Below, in pieces: positions 1-8,239 of a DNA stretch of 64,000 nucleotides. Below the pieces are notes generated by a model. That model did not search any database. It had not been told where the DNA came from and saw nothing but the letters and a program-made list of their open reading frames with translations. The number at the start of each line of letters is the position of its first letter. Position 1 is the first letter of the stretch. The DNA lies in contig JAJUIK010000008.1 of the NCBI GenBank assembly GCA_029267635.1, positions 18,740-82,739 of the forward strand. The letters run 5' to 3'. The position numbers and the translations under genes were made by a program. The DNA comes from Moraxellaceae bacterium. Its GTDB lineage: Bacteria; Pseudomonadota; Gammaproteobacteria; Pseudomonadales; Moraxellaceae.

Positions 1-119
1 ATCTGGTTCGTGCAGGTGAATACTTGGAACTTGAACGGCAAACCTATCCAGAATCTCAAGTGTTGATGAACCGGTTGTTGGGCAAACTGAAGCCAAACAC
101 TGCAGGAGTGACAAAATGA
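1..119 (+). CDS. DUF4810-type lipoprotein, 3' end only
   Basis: An open frame runs in from the left edge and stops at the TGA at 117-119, overlapping the next start by an ATGA. The visible 38 residues include a charged stretch followed by YPESQVLMNRLLGKLK, which resembles the C-terminus of the DUF4810 family (small lipoproteins of unknown role). Family members usually sit between a CsgG-like gene and a DUF799 gene, and the next gene here is DUF799. The assignment rests on a short tail plus context; the N-terminus lies outside the window. Confidence 0.6.
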   Translation, partial: LVRAGEYLELERQTYPESQVLMNRLLGKLKPNTAGVTK

Positions 120-793
120 AAAAAAATGTCTGGTCTGCTGTGTTGATGGGCGCCTGTATTTTGCCACTTGCGGCATGTACGACTGCACCAAAGGTTCAAA
201 AGGATATTTCTGCTTACCAAAACCATATGCCACGTTCTATTCTGGTATTACCACCAGTGAATGATACGCCGGATACCCGTGCTTATTATGGCTACTGGTC
301 AACCGTCGCGAGACCGGTGGCAGAGGCGGGATATTATGTCTTTCCTTTATCCGTGGTGGAAACCATGTTTAAAGAAAATGGCATTACGAATGGACATGAT
401 GCCCAAGCCATCTCACCTCAAAAATTACAGGAAATTTTTGGTGCTGATGCCGCTTTGTATATCCGGATCAAAGAATATGGTTCCAAATACCAAGTCCTGC
501 AAACCACTGCCATTGTTGCAGCAGAAGCAAAACTGGTGGATTTAAAAACCGGAACGATCCTTTGGGAAGGGAAGCAACAGGCGGTACAGGCCAGTGATGG
601 CGGAAATAATGGGCTTGCTGGTATGTTGATCAGCGCGATTGTCGATCAGGTTGCGAATCATTTGCAGGATCGAGCGCATATGTTATCCCATCAACTGAAT
701 CAGCTGTTGTTTACGCCCAAACGTGATCCGGGAGTGGGATTGTTGTATGGACCGCGTTCGCCAAATTTCCAGCAAGATGGTGTGGTGAAATAA
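116..793 (+). CDS. DUF799 (GNA1162-type) outer-membrane lipoprotein
   Basis: The 225-residue protein begins with a lysine-rich n-region, a hydrophobic segment and a clean lipobox (LPLAAC), so it should be lipidated at Cys21. The rest (for example SILVLPPVNDTPDTRAYYGY, then a region LVDLKTGTILWEGK) matches the DUF799/GNA1162 family of putative lipoproteins, which has a TolB-N-like or CsgG-partner fold. Start and upstream stop overlap (ATGA), so it is translationally coupled to the DUF4810 gene. The usual third partner, a CsgG/HfaB-like lipoprotein, would lie off the left edge. The complex is thought to act at the outer membrane, but its substrate is unknown. A hairpin and T-run follow at 845-874. 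Confidence 0.8.
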   Translation: MKKNVWSAVLMGACILPLAACTTAPKVQKDISAYQNHMPRSILVLPPVNDTPDTRAYYGYWSTVARPVAEAGYYVFPLSVVETMFKENGITNGHDAQAISPQKLQEIFGADAALYIRIKEYGSKYQVLQTTAIVAAEAKLVDLKTGTILWEGKQQAVQASDGGNNGLAGMLISAIVDQVANHLQDRAHMLSHQLNQLLFTPKRDPGVGLLYGPRSPNFQQDGVVK

Positions 794-844
794 CAATTGA
801 AACCCTTCAGTGCTTTGTGGGCACAGACCGCAACTGATTTGAAA

Positions 845-874
845 AAACGGGTTCCTGAGTGAACTCGTTTTTTA
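845..874 (+). terminator. Rho-independent terminator after the DUF799 gene
   Basis: The stem ACGGGTTC / GAACTCGT has one mismatch and a six-base loop, and is followed by six T residues. Confidence 0.7.
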
Positions 875-1181
875 TTCAAATTTTGCTTAATCATTCAGGT
901 GAAGGGTGAGATATGCGGTGATCTGTTTTTGTAAAAAGAAGATAAAAGTTTAGGATTTGATAGATTTTGAGCTGTATTTCGGGCTAAAAGTTCATTGTCG
1001 ACTTCAATTCAACATTCGCTTTCATTCAACTTTTCTGAATTTTTTACTTGTGAAGATTTGGCTTATATGGGGTAGCGTTGAGCTTGCTAGAGCGGGATAA
1101 CTCATGGTTATAAAAACAACTGCCTGTTTTTAAATCTGAATCCATCAAAGTTGTATTGCGCAACATTTGAAAGCTAACTAT
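875..1181. other. Intergenic region before pheA, no gene seen
   Basis: About 300 bases of AT-rich sequence with no credible open frame on either strand. The only features I can point to are the palindrome TTGCGCAA at 1156-1163 and the promoter element just downstream. Confidence 0.5.
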
Positions 1182-1190
1182 TGTTATACT
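1182..1190 (+). promoter_or_regulatory. Extended -10 promoter element of pheA
   Basis: The sequence TGTTATACT fits an extended -10 (TGn followed by TATACT) about 30 bases upstream of the pheA ATG. No good -35 stands at the normal spacing, as expected of extended -10 promoters. The palindrome TTGCGCAA lies about 20 bases upstream. Confidence 0.45.
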
Positions 1191-1226
1191 GTTGAGCATA
1201 AACGATTCTGCAGGGGCTGCATTACA

Positions 1227-2336
1227 ATGATCCAAGATGATCAGAACTCTTCGACTTCTCTAGATTTAGCACAAATTCGCAATGATATTGATGCTGTTGA
1301 CCAGCAAATTCAGGATTTATTAAATCGTCGAGCGCGTTTGGCCGAAGCGGTAGCAAAAGCCAAATTTGCATCCGAAGAGAACCCATTGTTTTACCGCCCT
1401 GAACGTGAAGCGCAAGTGCTGCGTAAAGTGATGGAACGTAATACTGGTCCCTTGTCTGATCTGACCATGGCACGTTTATTTCGTGAAATCATGTCTGCCT
1501 GTCTGGCACTCGAAGCCCCACAAAGTATTGCATTCTTAGGTCCTGAAGGGACCTTTACCCAAGCGGCAGCTTTAAAGCACTTTGGCCAGGATGCCTTGGT
1601 TCGTCCTTTGCCAACCATTGATGAAGTGTTCCGTGAAGTGGAAGCGGGCAGTGCGCATTATGGTGTTGTGCCTGTTGAAAACTCATCTGAAGGTGTGGTT
1701 AATCACACGCTGGATTGTTTCAAAAGCTCAAGCCTGAATGTGATTGGTGAAGTGGAACTGCGTATTCACCATCAATTTTTAGTGTCAGAAAACACCCGTA
1801 AAGACAGCATTAAACAGATTTATGCCCATCAGCAAACTTTGGCACAGTGCCGTCAATGGCTCGATGCCCATTATCCGGGCGTAGAACGTGTTGCGCTCAG
1901 TTCCAATGCTGAAGCTGCACGCCGTATCCGTAATGAATGGCACTCCGCAGCGATTGCTTCCGATATCGCAGCGCAGATGTATGATCTGGAAATTCTGCAT
2001 AGCAACATTGAAGACAATCCGGAAAATACCACGCGTTTTCTGGTGATTGGCCGTGAAAAAGTACCCGCAAGTGGCAACGACAAGACCTCCCTGCTGATTT
2101 CTGCGCATGATCGTGCAGGTGCCTTACTGGATATTCTGGCACCATTTGCTAAACACGGCATTAGTCTGACCAGTATTGAAACCCGTCCAGCCTTGCCTGA
2201 AAAATGGGCCTATGTGTTCTTTATTGATCTAGAGGGGCATATTGAGCAGGCAAATGTGGCGGCTGCGATTGAAGAAATCCGCCCATTGGTGAAAGAGCTG
2301 CGTGTACTCGGTTCTTATCCGGCGGCAGTACTCTAA
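1227..2336 (+). CDS. pheA: Bifunctional chorismate mutase / prephenate dehydratase
   Basis: PheA converts chorismate to prephenate and then phenylpyruvate in phenylalanine synthesis. Residues about 10-95 are an AroQ chorismate mutase helix bundle (LAQIRNDIDAVDQQIQDLL). Residues about 105-280 are prephenate dehydratase (AFLGPEGTFTQAA). The C-terminus is an ACT domain (LISAHDRAGALLDIL, then SIETRP, the ESRP-type motif that binds phenylalanine for feedback inhibition). The open frame extends 20 codons further upstream, but the ATG at 1227 follows an AGGGG ribosome site and fits the family N-terminus, giving 369 residues. It is the first gene of the pheA-hisC-tyrA-aroA cluster. A GC-rich palindrome and T-run separate it from hisC, so readthrough may be partial. 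Confidence 0.95.
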   Translation: MIQDDQNSSTSLDLAQIRNDIDAVDQQIQDLLNRRARLAEAVAKAKFASEENPLFYRPEREAQVLRKVMERNTGPLSDLTMARLFREIMSACLALEAPQSIAFLGPEGTFTQAAALKHFGQDALVRPLPTIDEVFREVEAGSAHYGVVPVENSSEGVVNHTLDCFKSSSLNVIGEVELRIHHQFLVSENTRKDSIKQIYAHQQTLAQCRQWLDAHYPGVERVALSSNAEAARRIRNEWHSAAIASDIAAQMYDLEILHSNIEDNPENTTRFLVIGREKVPASGNDKTSLLISAHDRAGALLDILAPFAKHGISLTSIETRPALPEKWAYVFFIDLEGHIEQANVAAAIEEIRPLVKELRVLGSYPAAVL

Positions 2337-2349
2337 ATTTCTTTTCGGT

Positions 2350-2373
2350 GGCCGGCATGCCGGTCCCTTTTTT
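2350..2373 (+). terminator. Hairpin and T-run between pheA and hisC
   Basis: GGCCGGCATGCCGGTCC is almost fully self-complementary and is followed by a T-run, the form of an intrinsic terminator. It may attenuate rather than stop transcription into hisC, only 30 bases away. Confidence 0.55.
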
Positions 2374-2403
2374 GCTGTTAGCTAAAATTATTGGAAGTGT
2401 GAA

Positions 2404-3495
2404 ATGACATTTGTCCCTGCGAATGAAGGCATTGAAAAATTAAAACCTTATCAACCGGGTAAGCCAATCAGTGAGCTTGAGCGTGAGTTAGGGATTACTA
2501 ATATTGTCAAACTGGCTTCAAATGAGAATCCATTGGGCTGTTCAGACAAAGTCAAAGAAGCGGTTGCTGCAGAACTGGCTGAAATTGGCCGTTATCCAGA
2601 CGGTGGCGGTTTTATCCTGAAAGACCAGATTCAGCAACAATTTGGCTTTGCACACGACCGTATTACCTTGGGTAATGGTTCAAATGACCTGCTAGAAATG
2701 TTTGCCCGTGCTTTCGTTTCAGAAAAAGATTCTGTGGTATATAGCCAGCACGCATTTGCCGTGTATGCCTTGGTGACTCAAGCGATTCATGCTGAAGCGA
2801 TTGAAGTTCCTGCGAAAGGCTTTGCGCACGACCTCGATGCGATGGCGGCTGCAATCAAGGACAATACCAAATTGGTGTTTATTGCCAACCCGAATAACCC
2901 AACAGGCACCTGGTTTGAAGAAGCCGAATTTGAAGCCTTCATGCAAAAAGTTCCGGCCAATGTGATTGTAGTTCTTGATGAAGCCTATGTGGAATATTTC
3001 CCTGAAAACTTCAACAGCCTGAAATATCTTGAGCAATATCCGAACCTGATCGTCAGCCGTACTTTGTCCAAGTGCTATGGCTTGGCTGCCTTACGTGTCG
3101 GTTTTGCTTTGGCATCAAAAGAAGTAACGGATTACTTGAACCGTATCCGTCAGCCATTTAACGTCAACCATTTAGCCATGGTGGCTGCGGTCGCTGCATT
3201 GAAAGATGAAGCCTTCATCGAGAAATCACGTGAAGTGAACAAAGCCGGCATGAAACAGCTCGAAGAAGGCTTTAAGGCCTTGGGTCTGAATTATGTGCCA
3301 TCACGCGCCAACTTTATCTTGGTCGATGTGCAGGCTGATCCAGGACAAACCTTTAATGCGTTATTAAAAGAAGGTGTGATCGTGCGTCCAGTCGGAATTA
3401 GCAACCATTTGCGTGTTTCGATCGGTACAGAAGCAGAAAATGCCAAGTTCCTGACTGCACTGGCAAAAGTGTTGGGCTTAGAGGCAAAAGCTTAA
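2404..3495 (+). CDS. hisC: Histidinol-phosphate / aromatic aminotransferase
   Basis: A 363-residue class I/II PLP aminotransferase of the HisC family. It has the substrate-binding start (KLASNENPLGCS), the central FIANPNNPTGTW motif, DEAYVEYF, and the PLP lysine in SKCYGLAALRVGFAL. HisC transaminates imidazole-acetol phosphate in histidine synthesis. Copies in the aromatic cluster of Pseudomonas and Acinetobacter are thought also to handle phenylpyruvate or 4-hydroxyphenylpyruvate. Its place between pheA and tyrA, three bases before tyrA, supports the aromatic role by inference. The sequence alone does not separate the two substrates. Confidence 0.88.
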   Translation: MTFVPANEGIEKLKPYQPGKPISELERELGITNIVKLASNENPLGCSDKVKEAVAAELAEIGRYPDGGGFILKDQIQQQFGFAHDRITLGNGSNDLLEMFARAFVSEKDSVVYSQHAFAVYALVTQAIHAEAIEVPAKGFAHDLDAMAAAIKDNTKLVFIANPNNPTGTWFEEAEFEAFMQKVPANVIVVLDEAYVEYFPENFNSLKYLEQYPNLIVSRTLSKCYGLAALRVGFALASKEVTDYLNRIRQPFNVNHLAMVAAVAALKDEAFIEKSREVNKAGMKQLEEGFKALGLNYVPSRANFILVDVQADPGQTFNALLKEGVIVRPVGISNHLRVSIGTEAENAKFLTALAKVLGLEAKA

Positions 3496-3498
3496 ACC

Positions 3499-5745
3499 AT
3501 GGCACACCCACTGTTTGAAAAAGTTGCATTTATCGGGCTGGGGCTGATTGGCTCCAGTCTGGCTCGAGTGATTGCTGCTGAACAACTGGCAGATTGCGTG
3601 GTTGCTTCGGCACGTTCGCAAAAAACCTTGGATGATGCCAAAGCCCTAGGCTTGATTCAGCAAGGCTTTAGTAATCCTGCCGAAGCGGTACAAGGCGCTG
3701 ACCTTGTGGTACTGGCTTTGCCAGTACGCGCGACGCAAAAAGTGCTGGAAGCGATCAAGCCATATTTGTCTGAACATACCATTTTAACGGATGTTGGCAG
3801 TACCAAAGGCAATGTGGTAGAAGCGGCCAAAGCCGTGTTTGGTGAACAGCTGCCAGCCGGTTTTGTGCCGGGGCATCCGATTGCAGGCAGTGAACATACT
3901 GGCGTACATGCGGGTAAAGTGGATCTGTTTGCCAATCACAAGGTGATCCTGACCCCTTTGCCGACGAGTGCCGATTGGGCGGTGCAAAAACTGATTCATC
4001 TGTGGGCTGCAGCCAAAGCAGAAGTGATTTGTATGGATGTCGAAAAGCACGATGAAGTGCTGGCCCATACCAGTCATCTTCCGCACCTGATGGCCTTTAA
4101 CCTGGTGGAGCAATTGGCCAACCGCCAGGATAATCTCGATATTTTCCGTTATGCTGCAGGCGGATTCCGTGATTTTTCGCGCATTGCCGCGAGCGATCCG
4201 CAAATGTGGCATGACATTTTCTTTGCCAATAAGAAAGCCATTTTAAATGCCGTAGATGGTTTTGAGCAGCAGCTCGCCATCCTGCGTAAAATGATTGAAG
4301 ACGAAGATTCGCAGGCGATTATGGGCTTACTAGGACATGCCCAGGCTGCGCGTCAGCACTTCAACCATATGCTAGCCCAGAAACCCTTGATGGAGAACAA
4401 TAAGGTGACACAACAATTTACCATTTTGCCGGGACAGAAGACATTTAAAGGTAAATTTACCGTGCCAGGTGACAAGTCTGTGTCACATCGTTCCATCATG
4501 TTTGGTGCGATTGCGGAAGGCACTACTCATGTGACCGGTTTCCTTGAGGGTGAAGATGCCTTGGCGACTTTGCAGGCATTCCGTGATATGGGCGTGAGCA
4601 TTGAAGGGCCAAAAAATGGTGAAGTGACCATTCATGGCGTGGGCATGCACGGCTTGAAACAACCGGCGGGCGTGTTGTACATGGGCAACTCAGGCACCAG
4701 TATGCGTTTGCTCTCGGGCATGTTGTCGGCACAGGCCTTTGATACCGTGATGACCGGTGATGCATCCCTGTCAAAACGTCCAATGGAACGGATTGCTAAA
4801 CCATTGCGTTTGATGGGTGCCAAGATTCAGACTACGGGTGAGAAAGGCACACCACCAGTGAGCATCACGGGCAATCAGCCATTGAAAGGCATCGATTATG
4901 ATTTGCCAATGGCCTCCGCACAGGTGAAATCCGGTATTTTACTCGCAGGTCTATGGGCAGAAGGTGAAACTTCAGTGACTGAACCAGAACCAACCCGTGA
5001 CCATACTGAACGCATGCTGCGTGCCTTTGGTTATGAAGTGAAAACTGAAGGCAACCGTATTAGCCTGCAAGGCGGCGGTAAGTTGGTCGGCACTGACATT
5101 CAGGTGCCATCCGATATTTCTTCAGCGGCGTTCTTTATGGTCGGTGCAGCAATCACCGAAGGCTCGGATGTGACCCTGGAAGCCGTGGGTATTAACCCGA
5201 CGCGTACCGGTGTGATTGAAATCCTGAAACAGATGGGTGCAGACATTAGCGTGGAAAATGAACGCATTGCTGGTGGTGAGCCGATTGCGGATATCCGTAT
5301 CCGTGGTAGCCGTACCCTGAAAGGTATTCACATGCCTGAAGATCAGGTGCCATTGGCGATTGATGAATTCCCGGCCTTGTTTATTGCCGCAGCGTGCGCG
5401 GAAGGCCAGACGGTATTGACCGGTGCGGCTGAACTGCGTGTGAAAGAGTCTGACCGTATCCAGGTGATGGCTGATGGTTTGCAAGCGATGGGTATTGACT
5501 GTACCCCAACGGCTGACGGCATTATCATTGAAGGGAAAGGCAAAGATGGTGACTGGTCTGCGATTTTCCAAGGTGCGCAGATTGAATCACACCATGACCA
5601 CCGTATCGCCATGAGCTTCAGTATGGCGGGCTTACGTACTACAGGTGAAATTACCATTGTGGGTACAGAAACCGTCGCGACCAGCTTTCCTACCTTTACT
5701 GAGCTGGCCAATCAAGCTGGATTAACCATTCAGGTCAGTAACTAA
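3499..5745 (+). CDS. tyrA-aroA: Fused prephenate dehydrogenase / EPSP synthase
   Basis: A single 748-residue frame carries two enzymes. Residues 1 to about 300 are prephenate dehydrogenase: Rossmann motif FIGLGLIGSSLA, then GHPIAGSEHTGVHAG and the helical dimerisation half. From about residue 305 to the end lies 5-enolpyruvylshikimate-3-phosphate synthase: VPGDKSVSHRSIMFGAIAEG, GNSGTSMRL, LSKRPM and a C-terminal ESHHDHRIAMSFSM. TyrA makes 4-hydroxyphenylpyruvate; AroA makes EPSP two steps before chorismate. The fusion is known in Acinetobacter and relatives, and no frameshift or internal stop is visible, so it is real. The AroA half has a complete phosphate/PEP binding set. A terminator follows at 5786. 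Confidence 0.95.
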   Translation: MAHPLFEKVAFIGLGLIGSSLARVIAAEQLADCVVASARSQKTLDDAKALGLIQQGFSNPAEAVQGADLVVLALPVRATQKVLEAIKPYLSEHTILTDVGSTKGNVVEAAKAVFGEQLPAGFVPGHPIAGSEHTGVHAGKVDLFANHKVILTPLPTSADWAVQKLIHLWAAAKAEVICMDVEKHDEVLAHTSHLPHLMAFNLVEQLANRQDNLDIFRYAAGGFRDFSRIAASDPQMWHDIFFANKKAILNAVDGFEQQLAILRKMIEDEDSQAIMGLLGHAQAARQHFNHMLAQKPLMENNKVTQQFTILPGQKTFKGKFTVPGDKSVSHRSIMFGAIAEGTTHVTGFLEGEDALATLQAFRDMGVSIEGPKNGEVTIHGVGMHGLKQPAGVLYMGNSGTSMRLLSGMLSAQAFDTVMTGDASLSKRPMERIAKPLRLMGAKIQTTGEKGTPPVSITGNQPLKGIDYDLPMASAQVKSGILLAGLWAEGETSVTEPEPTRDHTERMLRAFGYEVKTEGNRISLQGGGKLVGTDIQVPSDISSAAFFMVGAAITEGSDVTLEAVGINPTRTGVIEILKQMGADISVENERIAGGEPIADIRIRGSRTLKGIHMPEDQVPLAIDEFPALFIAAACAEGQTVLTGAAELRVKESDRIQVMADGLQAMGIDCTPTADGIIIEGKGKDGDWSAIFQGAQIESHHDHRIAMSFSMAGLRTTGEITIVGTETVATSFPTFTELANQAGLTIQVSN

Positions 5746-5785
5746 TCGGTAATTGATTCAAAAACTGAAGGCAAGATTATCCGAG

Positions 5786-5820
5786 AAACAGCCAGGCAAA
5801 TGCTTGGCTGTTTGCATTTT
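5786..5820 (+). terminator. Terminator of the aromatic cluster
   Basis: Stem AAACAGCCA / TGGCTGTTT with a ten-base loop, followed by a T-rich tract. Confidence 0.75.
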
Positions 5821-5868
5821 ATTGCTTATGCTAATCCCCGATAACGATAATACCCTTGGGGATACGAG

Positions 5869-6234
5869 ATGAAAAAATTACAATTTACCGCCCATCCAGA
5901 TTCAACGTCTTCTGCTTATCCCTCCCAAACCCAAGCACAGGTTGCTTCCGTATTGTCTGAGCAGCTTGCACATTACGGTTTTGACACGACTACTGTCACT
6001 GAAACCCCAAATCAGTTGCAGGTCAGTGTCGAGAGTCGGACATTGCCCTTATCTGTGAGCTGTCAAAAGCGTGACGAGGACGGGCATCTGGTCTGCGAAA
6101 TTTCGGCTCATCCGCAACAGGAACAGGACTGGTTTGATAAGATTGCAACGGAAAGCGTGGTGAAACAGCTAGCGCAAGCGGTAGAAAACAGCCTGAAAAG
6201 TGACGACCGTTTTAGCGGGTTTGAGTGGAAGTAA
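5869..6234 (+). CDS. Hypothetical 121-residue protein
   Basis: I do not recognise this family. The protein is soluble, with no signal peptide or membrane segment. The N-terminal third is rich in Ser, Thr and Gln, the middle alternates as in short beta strands (QVSVESRTLPLSVSCQ), and the C-terminal half looks helical, ending in FSGFEWK. The codon use resembles that of its neighbours, and the ATG follows GGGGATACGAG, a good ribosome site, which supports real translation. It is a single-gene unit with terminators before and after. Confidence 0.6.
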   Translation: MKKLQFTAHPDSTSSAYPSQTQAQVASVLSEQLAHYGFDTTTVTETPNQLQVSVESRTLPLSVSCQKRDEDGHLVCEISAHPQQEQDWFDKIATESVVKQLAQAVENSLKSDDRFSGFEWK

Positions 6235-6256
6235 AAGGCATTGATCTGAAAAATCC

Positions 6257-6284
6257 TAAAAAAGCAGCGTTTGCTGCTTTTTTG
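6257..6284 (+). terminator. Terminator between convergent genes
   Basis: AAAAAAGCAGC-GTTT-GCTGCTTTTTT is symmetrical, so it can serve the hypothetical gene on the plus strand and the hydrolase gene on the minus strand. Confidence 0.8.
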
Positions 6285-6319
6285 ATATCTTACTGAATGA
6301 AATGTTTAGACATTAAATT

Positions 6320-6958
6320 TTAGCGCGTAGGACTCAGCAGAAAGCGTTTGATTTCATGACGGAGCTGCTTGAGATAACCGGTAAAGAAATGATTGGCTCC
6401 CGGTAAAATCGTGATGGGATGTTTTTGTGGCGCTGCCCAGGCAATTAAATCCGAAAGCAGGGTAATGTCATCCTGTTCGCCGTGCAAAAACAGCAGATCA
6501 CCCTGAATGTCTGGAGTCTGATAATGGCGTAAACCAATGACACTCCCTGTCGGTAGACCACACAGAATCAGTTGTCGTGGCTGTTGAGCCACGTCCAGAC
6601 TGGCTTGACATTTGGCCAGCACATGCGCACCAAAGCTGAAACCACCGGCATAAAAAGGCAAATCTGGATACAGGTTTCTTAAGTGCGCAATCACGGCCAA
6701 AATATCTTGTGTTTCCCCAAAGCCATCATCATGTACGCCAGCGCTTTGACCTGAACCACGGAAACTTGGACGATAGACCACATAGTCTTGTTCCACAAAA
6801 ATCTGCGCCAGCAGGGCAGGCACTTTATGCTGTGGGTTGCCGCCTTGTAGCGGATGAGGGTGGCAAACGACCGCGAAGCCTTTGATTTTATCCTGCGGTG
6901 AATCAACAAAAATTTCAATTTGACCGACAGGACCAGGGATAAAAATTTGTTCAGACAT
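6320..6958 (-). CDS. Alpha/beta hydrolase
   Basis: A 212-residue cytoplasmic alpha/beta hydrolase of the short type often annotated as dienelactone-hydrolase-like or alpha/beta family hydrolase. Visible elements are the oxyanion region (VCHPHPLQGGNPQHKV), the nucleophile elbow GFSFGAH with catalytic Ser, an acid in HGEQDD and the catalytic His in GANHFF. The substrate is unknown. The ATG is close to yaaA, which is divergent with about 120 bases between the starts. Confidence 0.8.
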   Translation of the reverse strand: MSEQIFIPGPVGQIEIFVDSPQDKIKGFAVVCHPHPLQGGNPQHKVPALLAQIFVEQDYVVYRPSFRGSGQSAGVHDDGFGETQDILAVIAHLRNLYPDLPFYAGGFSFGAHVLAKCQASLDVAQQPRQLILCGLPTGSVIGLRHYQTPDIQGDLLFLHGEQDDITLLSDLIAWAAPQKHPITILPGANHFFTGYLKQLRHEIKRFLLSPTR

Positions 6959-7080
6959 ACAGGCACAGGAGAAAATGGAAGAAGGAATATTTTACTGCCT
7001 TGACGCAACAAAAACACAAAGTGGCGTTAAAATGAGCCGACTGTTATCGTTTGATTCATTATTATTTGACCAGGTTATCC

Positions 7081-7860
7081 ATGCTCGCTCTTCTTTCTCC
7101 TGCCAAGACACTCGATTACGATTCTGCCTTACCCACAGATCTTCATACCTTCCCGCGCTTACTGCAACATTCAGAGGAGCTGATTCAGGATTGTCAGAAA
7201 TTGTCTGCGACTGAGATTGCTAGCCTGATGAGTGTGAGTGAGAAGATTGCGCAATTGAATGTTGCGCGTTTTCAGGATTGGCAGCCGGATTTTAACCTGG
7301 CAAATGCCCGTCAGGCTCTGTTTGCCTTTAAAGGGGATGTCTATACCGGTCTGGATGCCTATCAGCTGAATGACCAACAAATTGATCTTGGGCAGCAACA
7401 ACTGCGTATGCTCTCTGGTCTGTATGGATTGTTACGACCATTGGATTTGATGATGCCTTACCGTTTGGAAATGGGAACCAAATTGCGCAATACACGTGGA
7501 TCTAACCTGTATGAATTCTGGGGAGAGATCATCACCCAGCAAATCAATGCGGATCTGTTGGAAGCTGAATCTGATTTATTGCTCAATCTGGCTTCTGATG
7601 AATACTACAAGGCAGTAAAAGAAAAGCAGATTCAGGCACAGATCATCAAACCGGTGTTTTTAGACCAGAAAAATGGCAAATATAAAGTGATCAGTTTCTA
7701 TGCCAAAAAAGCCCGTGGTTTGATGGCGCGTTTTATGCTCGAACAGCAACCTCAAGGTGCAGAAGATCTCAAAGCCTTTAACAGCGAAGGCTATTATTTT
7801 GATGCGGATAATTCCACTGCACAAGAATTGGTGTTTAAGCGCGATGAACAGGCTGCCTGA
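7081..7860 (+). CDS. yaaA: Peroxide stress protein YaaA
   Basis: The 259-residue protein starts [15 protein letters not shown], the family signature (DUF328), and contains GDVYTGLDA and [10 protein letters not shown]. In Escherichia coli YaaA lowers free iron and protects DNA during peroxide stress under OxyR control. The frame is open ten codons further upstream, but the ATG at 7081 matches the conserved family start. No OxyR site could be identified by eye. The downstream 180 bases contain no gene. Confidence 0.92.
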   Translation: MLALLSPAKTLDYDSALPTDLHTFPRLLQHSEELIQDCQKLSATEIASLMSVSEKIAQLNVARFQDWQPDFNLANARQALFAFKGDVYTGLDAYQLNDQQIDLGQQQLRMLSGLYGLLRPLDLMMPYRLEMGTKLRNTRGSNLYEFWGEIITQQINADLLEAESDLLLNLASDEYYKAVKEKQIQAQIIKPVFLDQKNGKYKVISFYAKKARGLMARFMLEQQPQGAEDLKAFNSEGYYFDADNSTAQELVFKRDEQAA

Positions 7861-8011
7861 GGATAGAGCTAATCCATCCATCGAAATTCGTAGAACATTT
7901 CGGCAGGCCTAAATCAATTCTGGCATTGGCTAGCGTTTTTACAGTTTTAAATAGGTGTTTTACTGTGTGAATGACAGCGATTAGACAGCTTTTATTGATC
8001 GTTGTGTGGTA

Positions 8012-8038
8012 AAAAAAGCCCCATAATCGGGGCTTTTC
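8012..8038 (-). terminator. Terminator of the small lipoprotein gene
   Basis: Stem GCCCC / GGGGC with loop ATAATC. Read on the minus strand it ends in a run of seven T, immediately after the stop codon of the minus-strand lipoprotein. Confidence 0.75.
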
Positions 8039-8040
8039 AG

Positions 8041-8166
8041 TTAACCGACCCAACCGCTAGGGGTATCGTGGATCAGTGGCTGATTGGCTGGTGGCGGAGG
8101 TGTAACAGCACCTTGACAGCCCACTAAAGCATAGGAGATGAGGAATACTATAAAAAAATTACGCAT
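8041..8166 (-). CDS. Small putative lipoprotein, 41 residues
   Basis: On the minus strand an ATG at 8166 opens a 41-codon frame. It has a short charged start (MRN), a hydrophobic stretch and a lipobox-like ALVGC, then a proline-rich linker (TPPPPANQP) and a C-terminus ending in SGWVG. This is the layout of a tiny outer-membrane lipoprotein of the LptM/entericidin size class, though I do not recognise it as either. A strong terminator directly follows the stop, which supports it being a real unit. The ribosome site (GCGGACATT) is weak. Confidence 0.6.
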   Translation of the reverse strand: MRNFFIVFLISYALVGCQGAVTPPPPANQPLIHDTPSGWVG

Positions 8167-8210
8167 AATAATGTCCGCTAAAAGAAACAAGATTGAGTAC
8201 ATCTATCGTA

Positions 8211-8239
8211 TTCGCTGATTCAATGACTAGACGTATAAT
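8211..8239 (+). promoter_or_regulatory. Promoter-like element on the plus strand
   Basis: TTCGCT, 17 bases, then a perfect TATAAT at 8234-8239. It points into the following gene-poor stretch, which begins with an inverted repeat GTGCAT...ATGCAC at about 8253-8271. Confidence 0.4.

Noticed and set aside
5122..5571. Long minus-strand frames opposite tyrA-aroA and rapA
   Set aside because: They are antisense shadows of strongly coding genes with no start signals or family similarity.
3499..5745. The tyrA-aroA frame as an assembly or frameshift artefact
   Set aside because: The frame is continuous, both halves are complete with all motifs, and the fusion is known in the genus.
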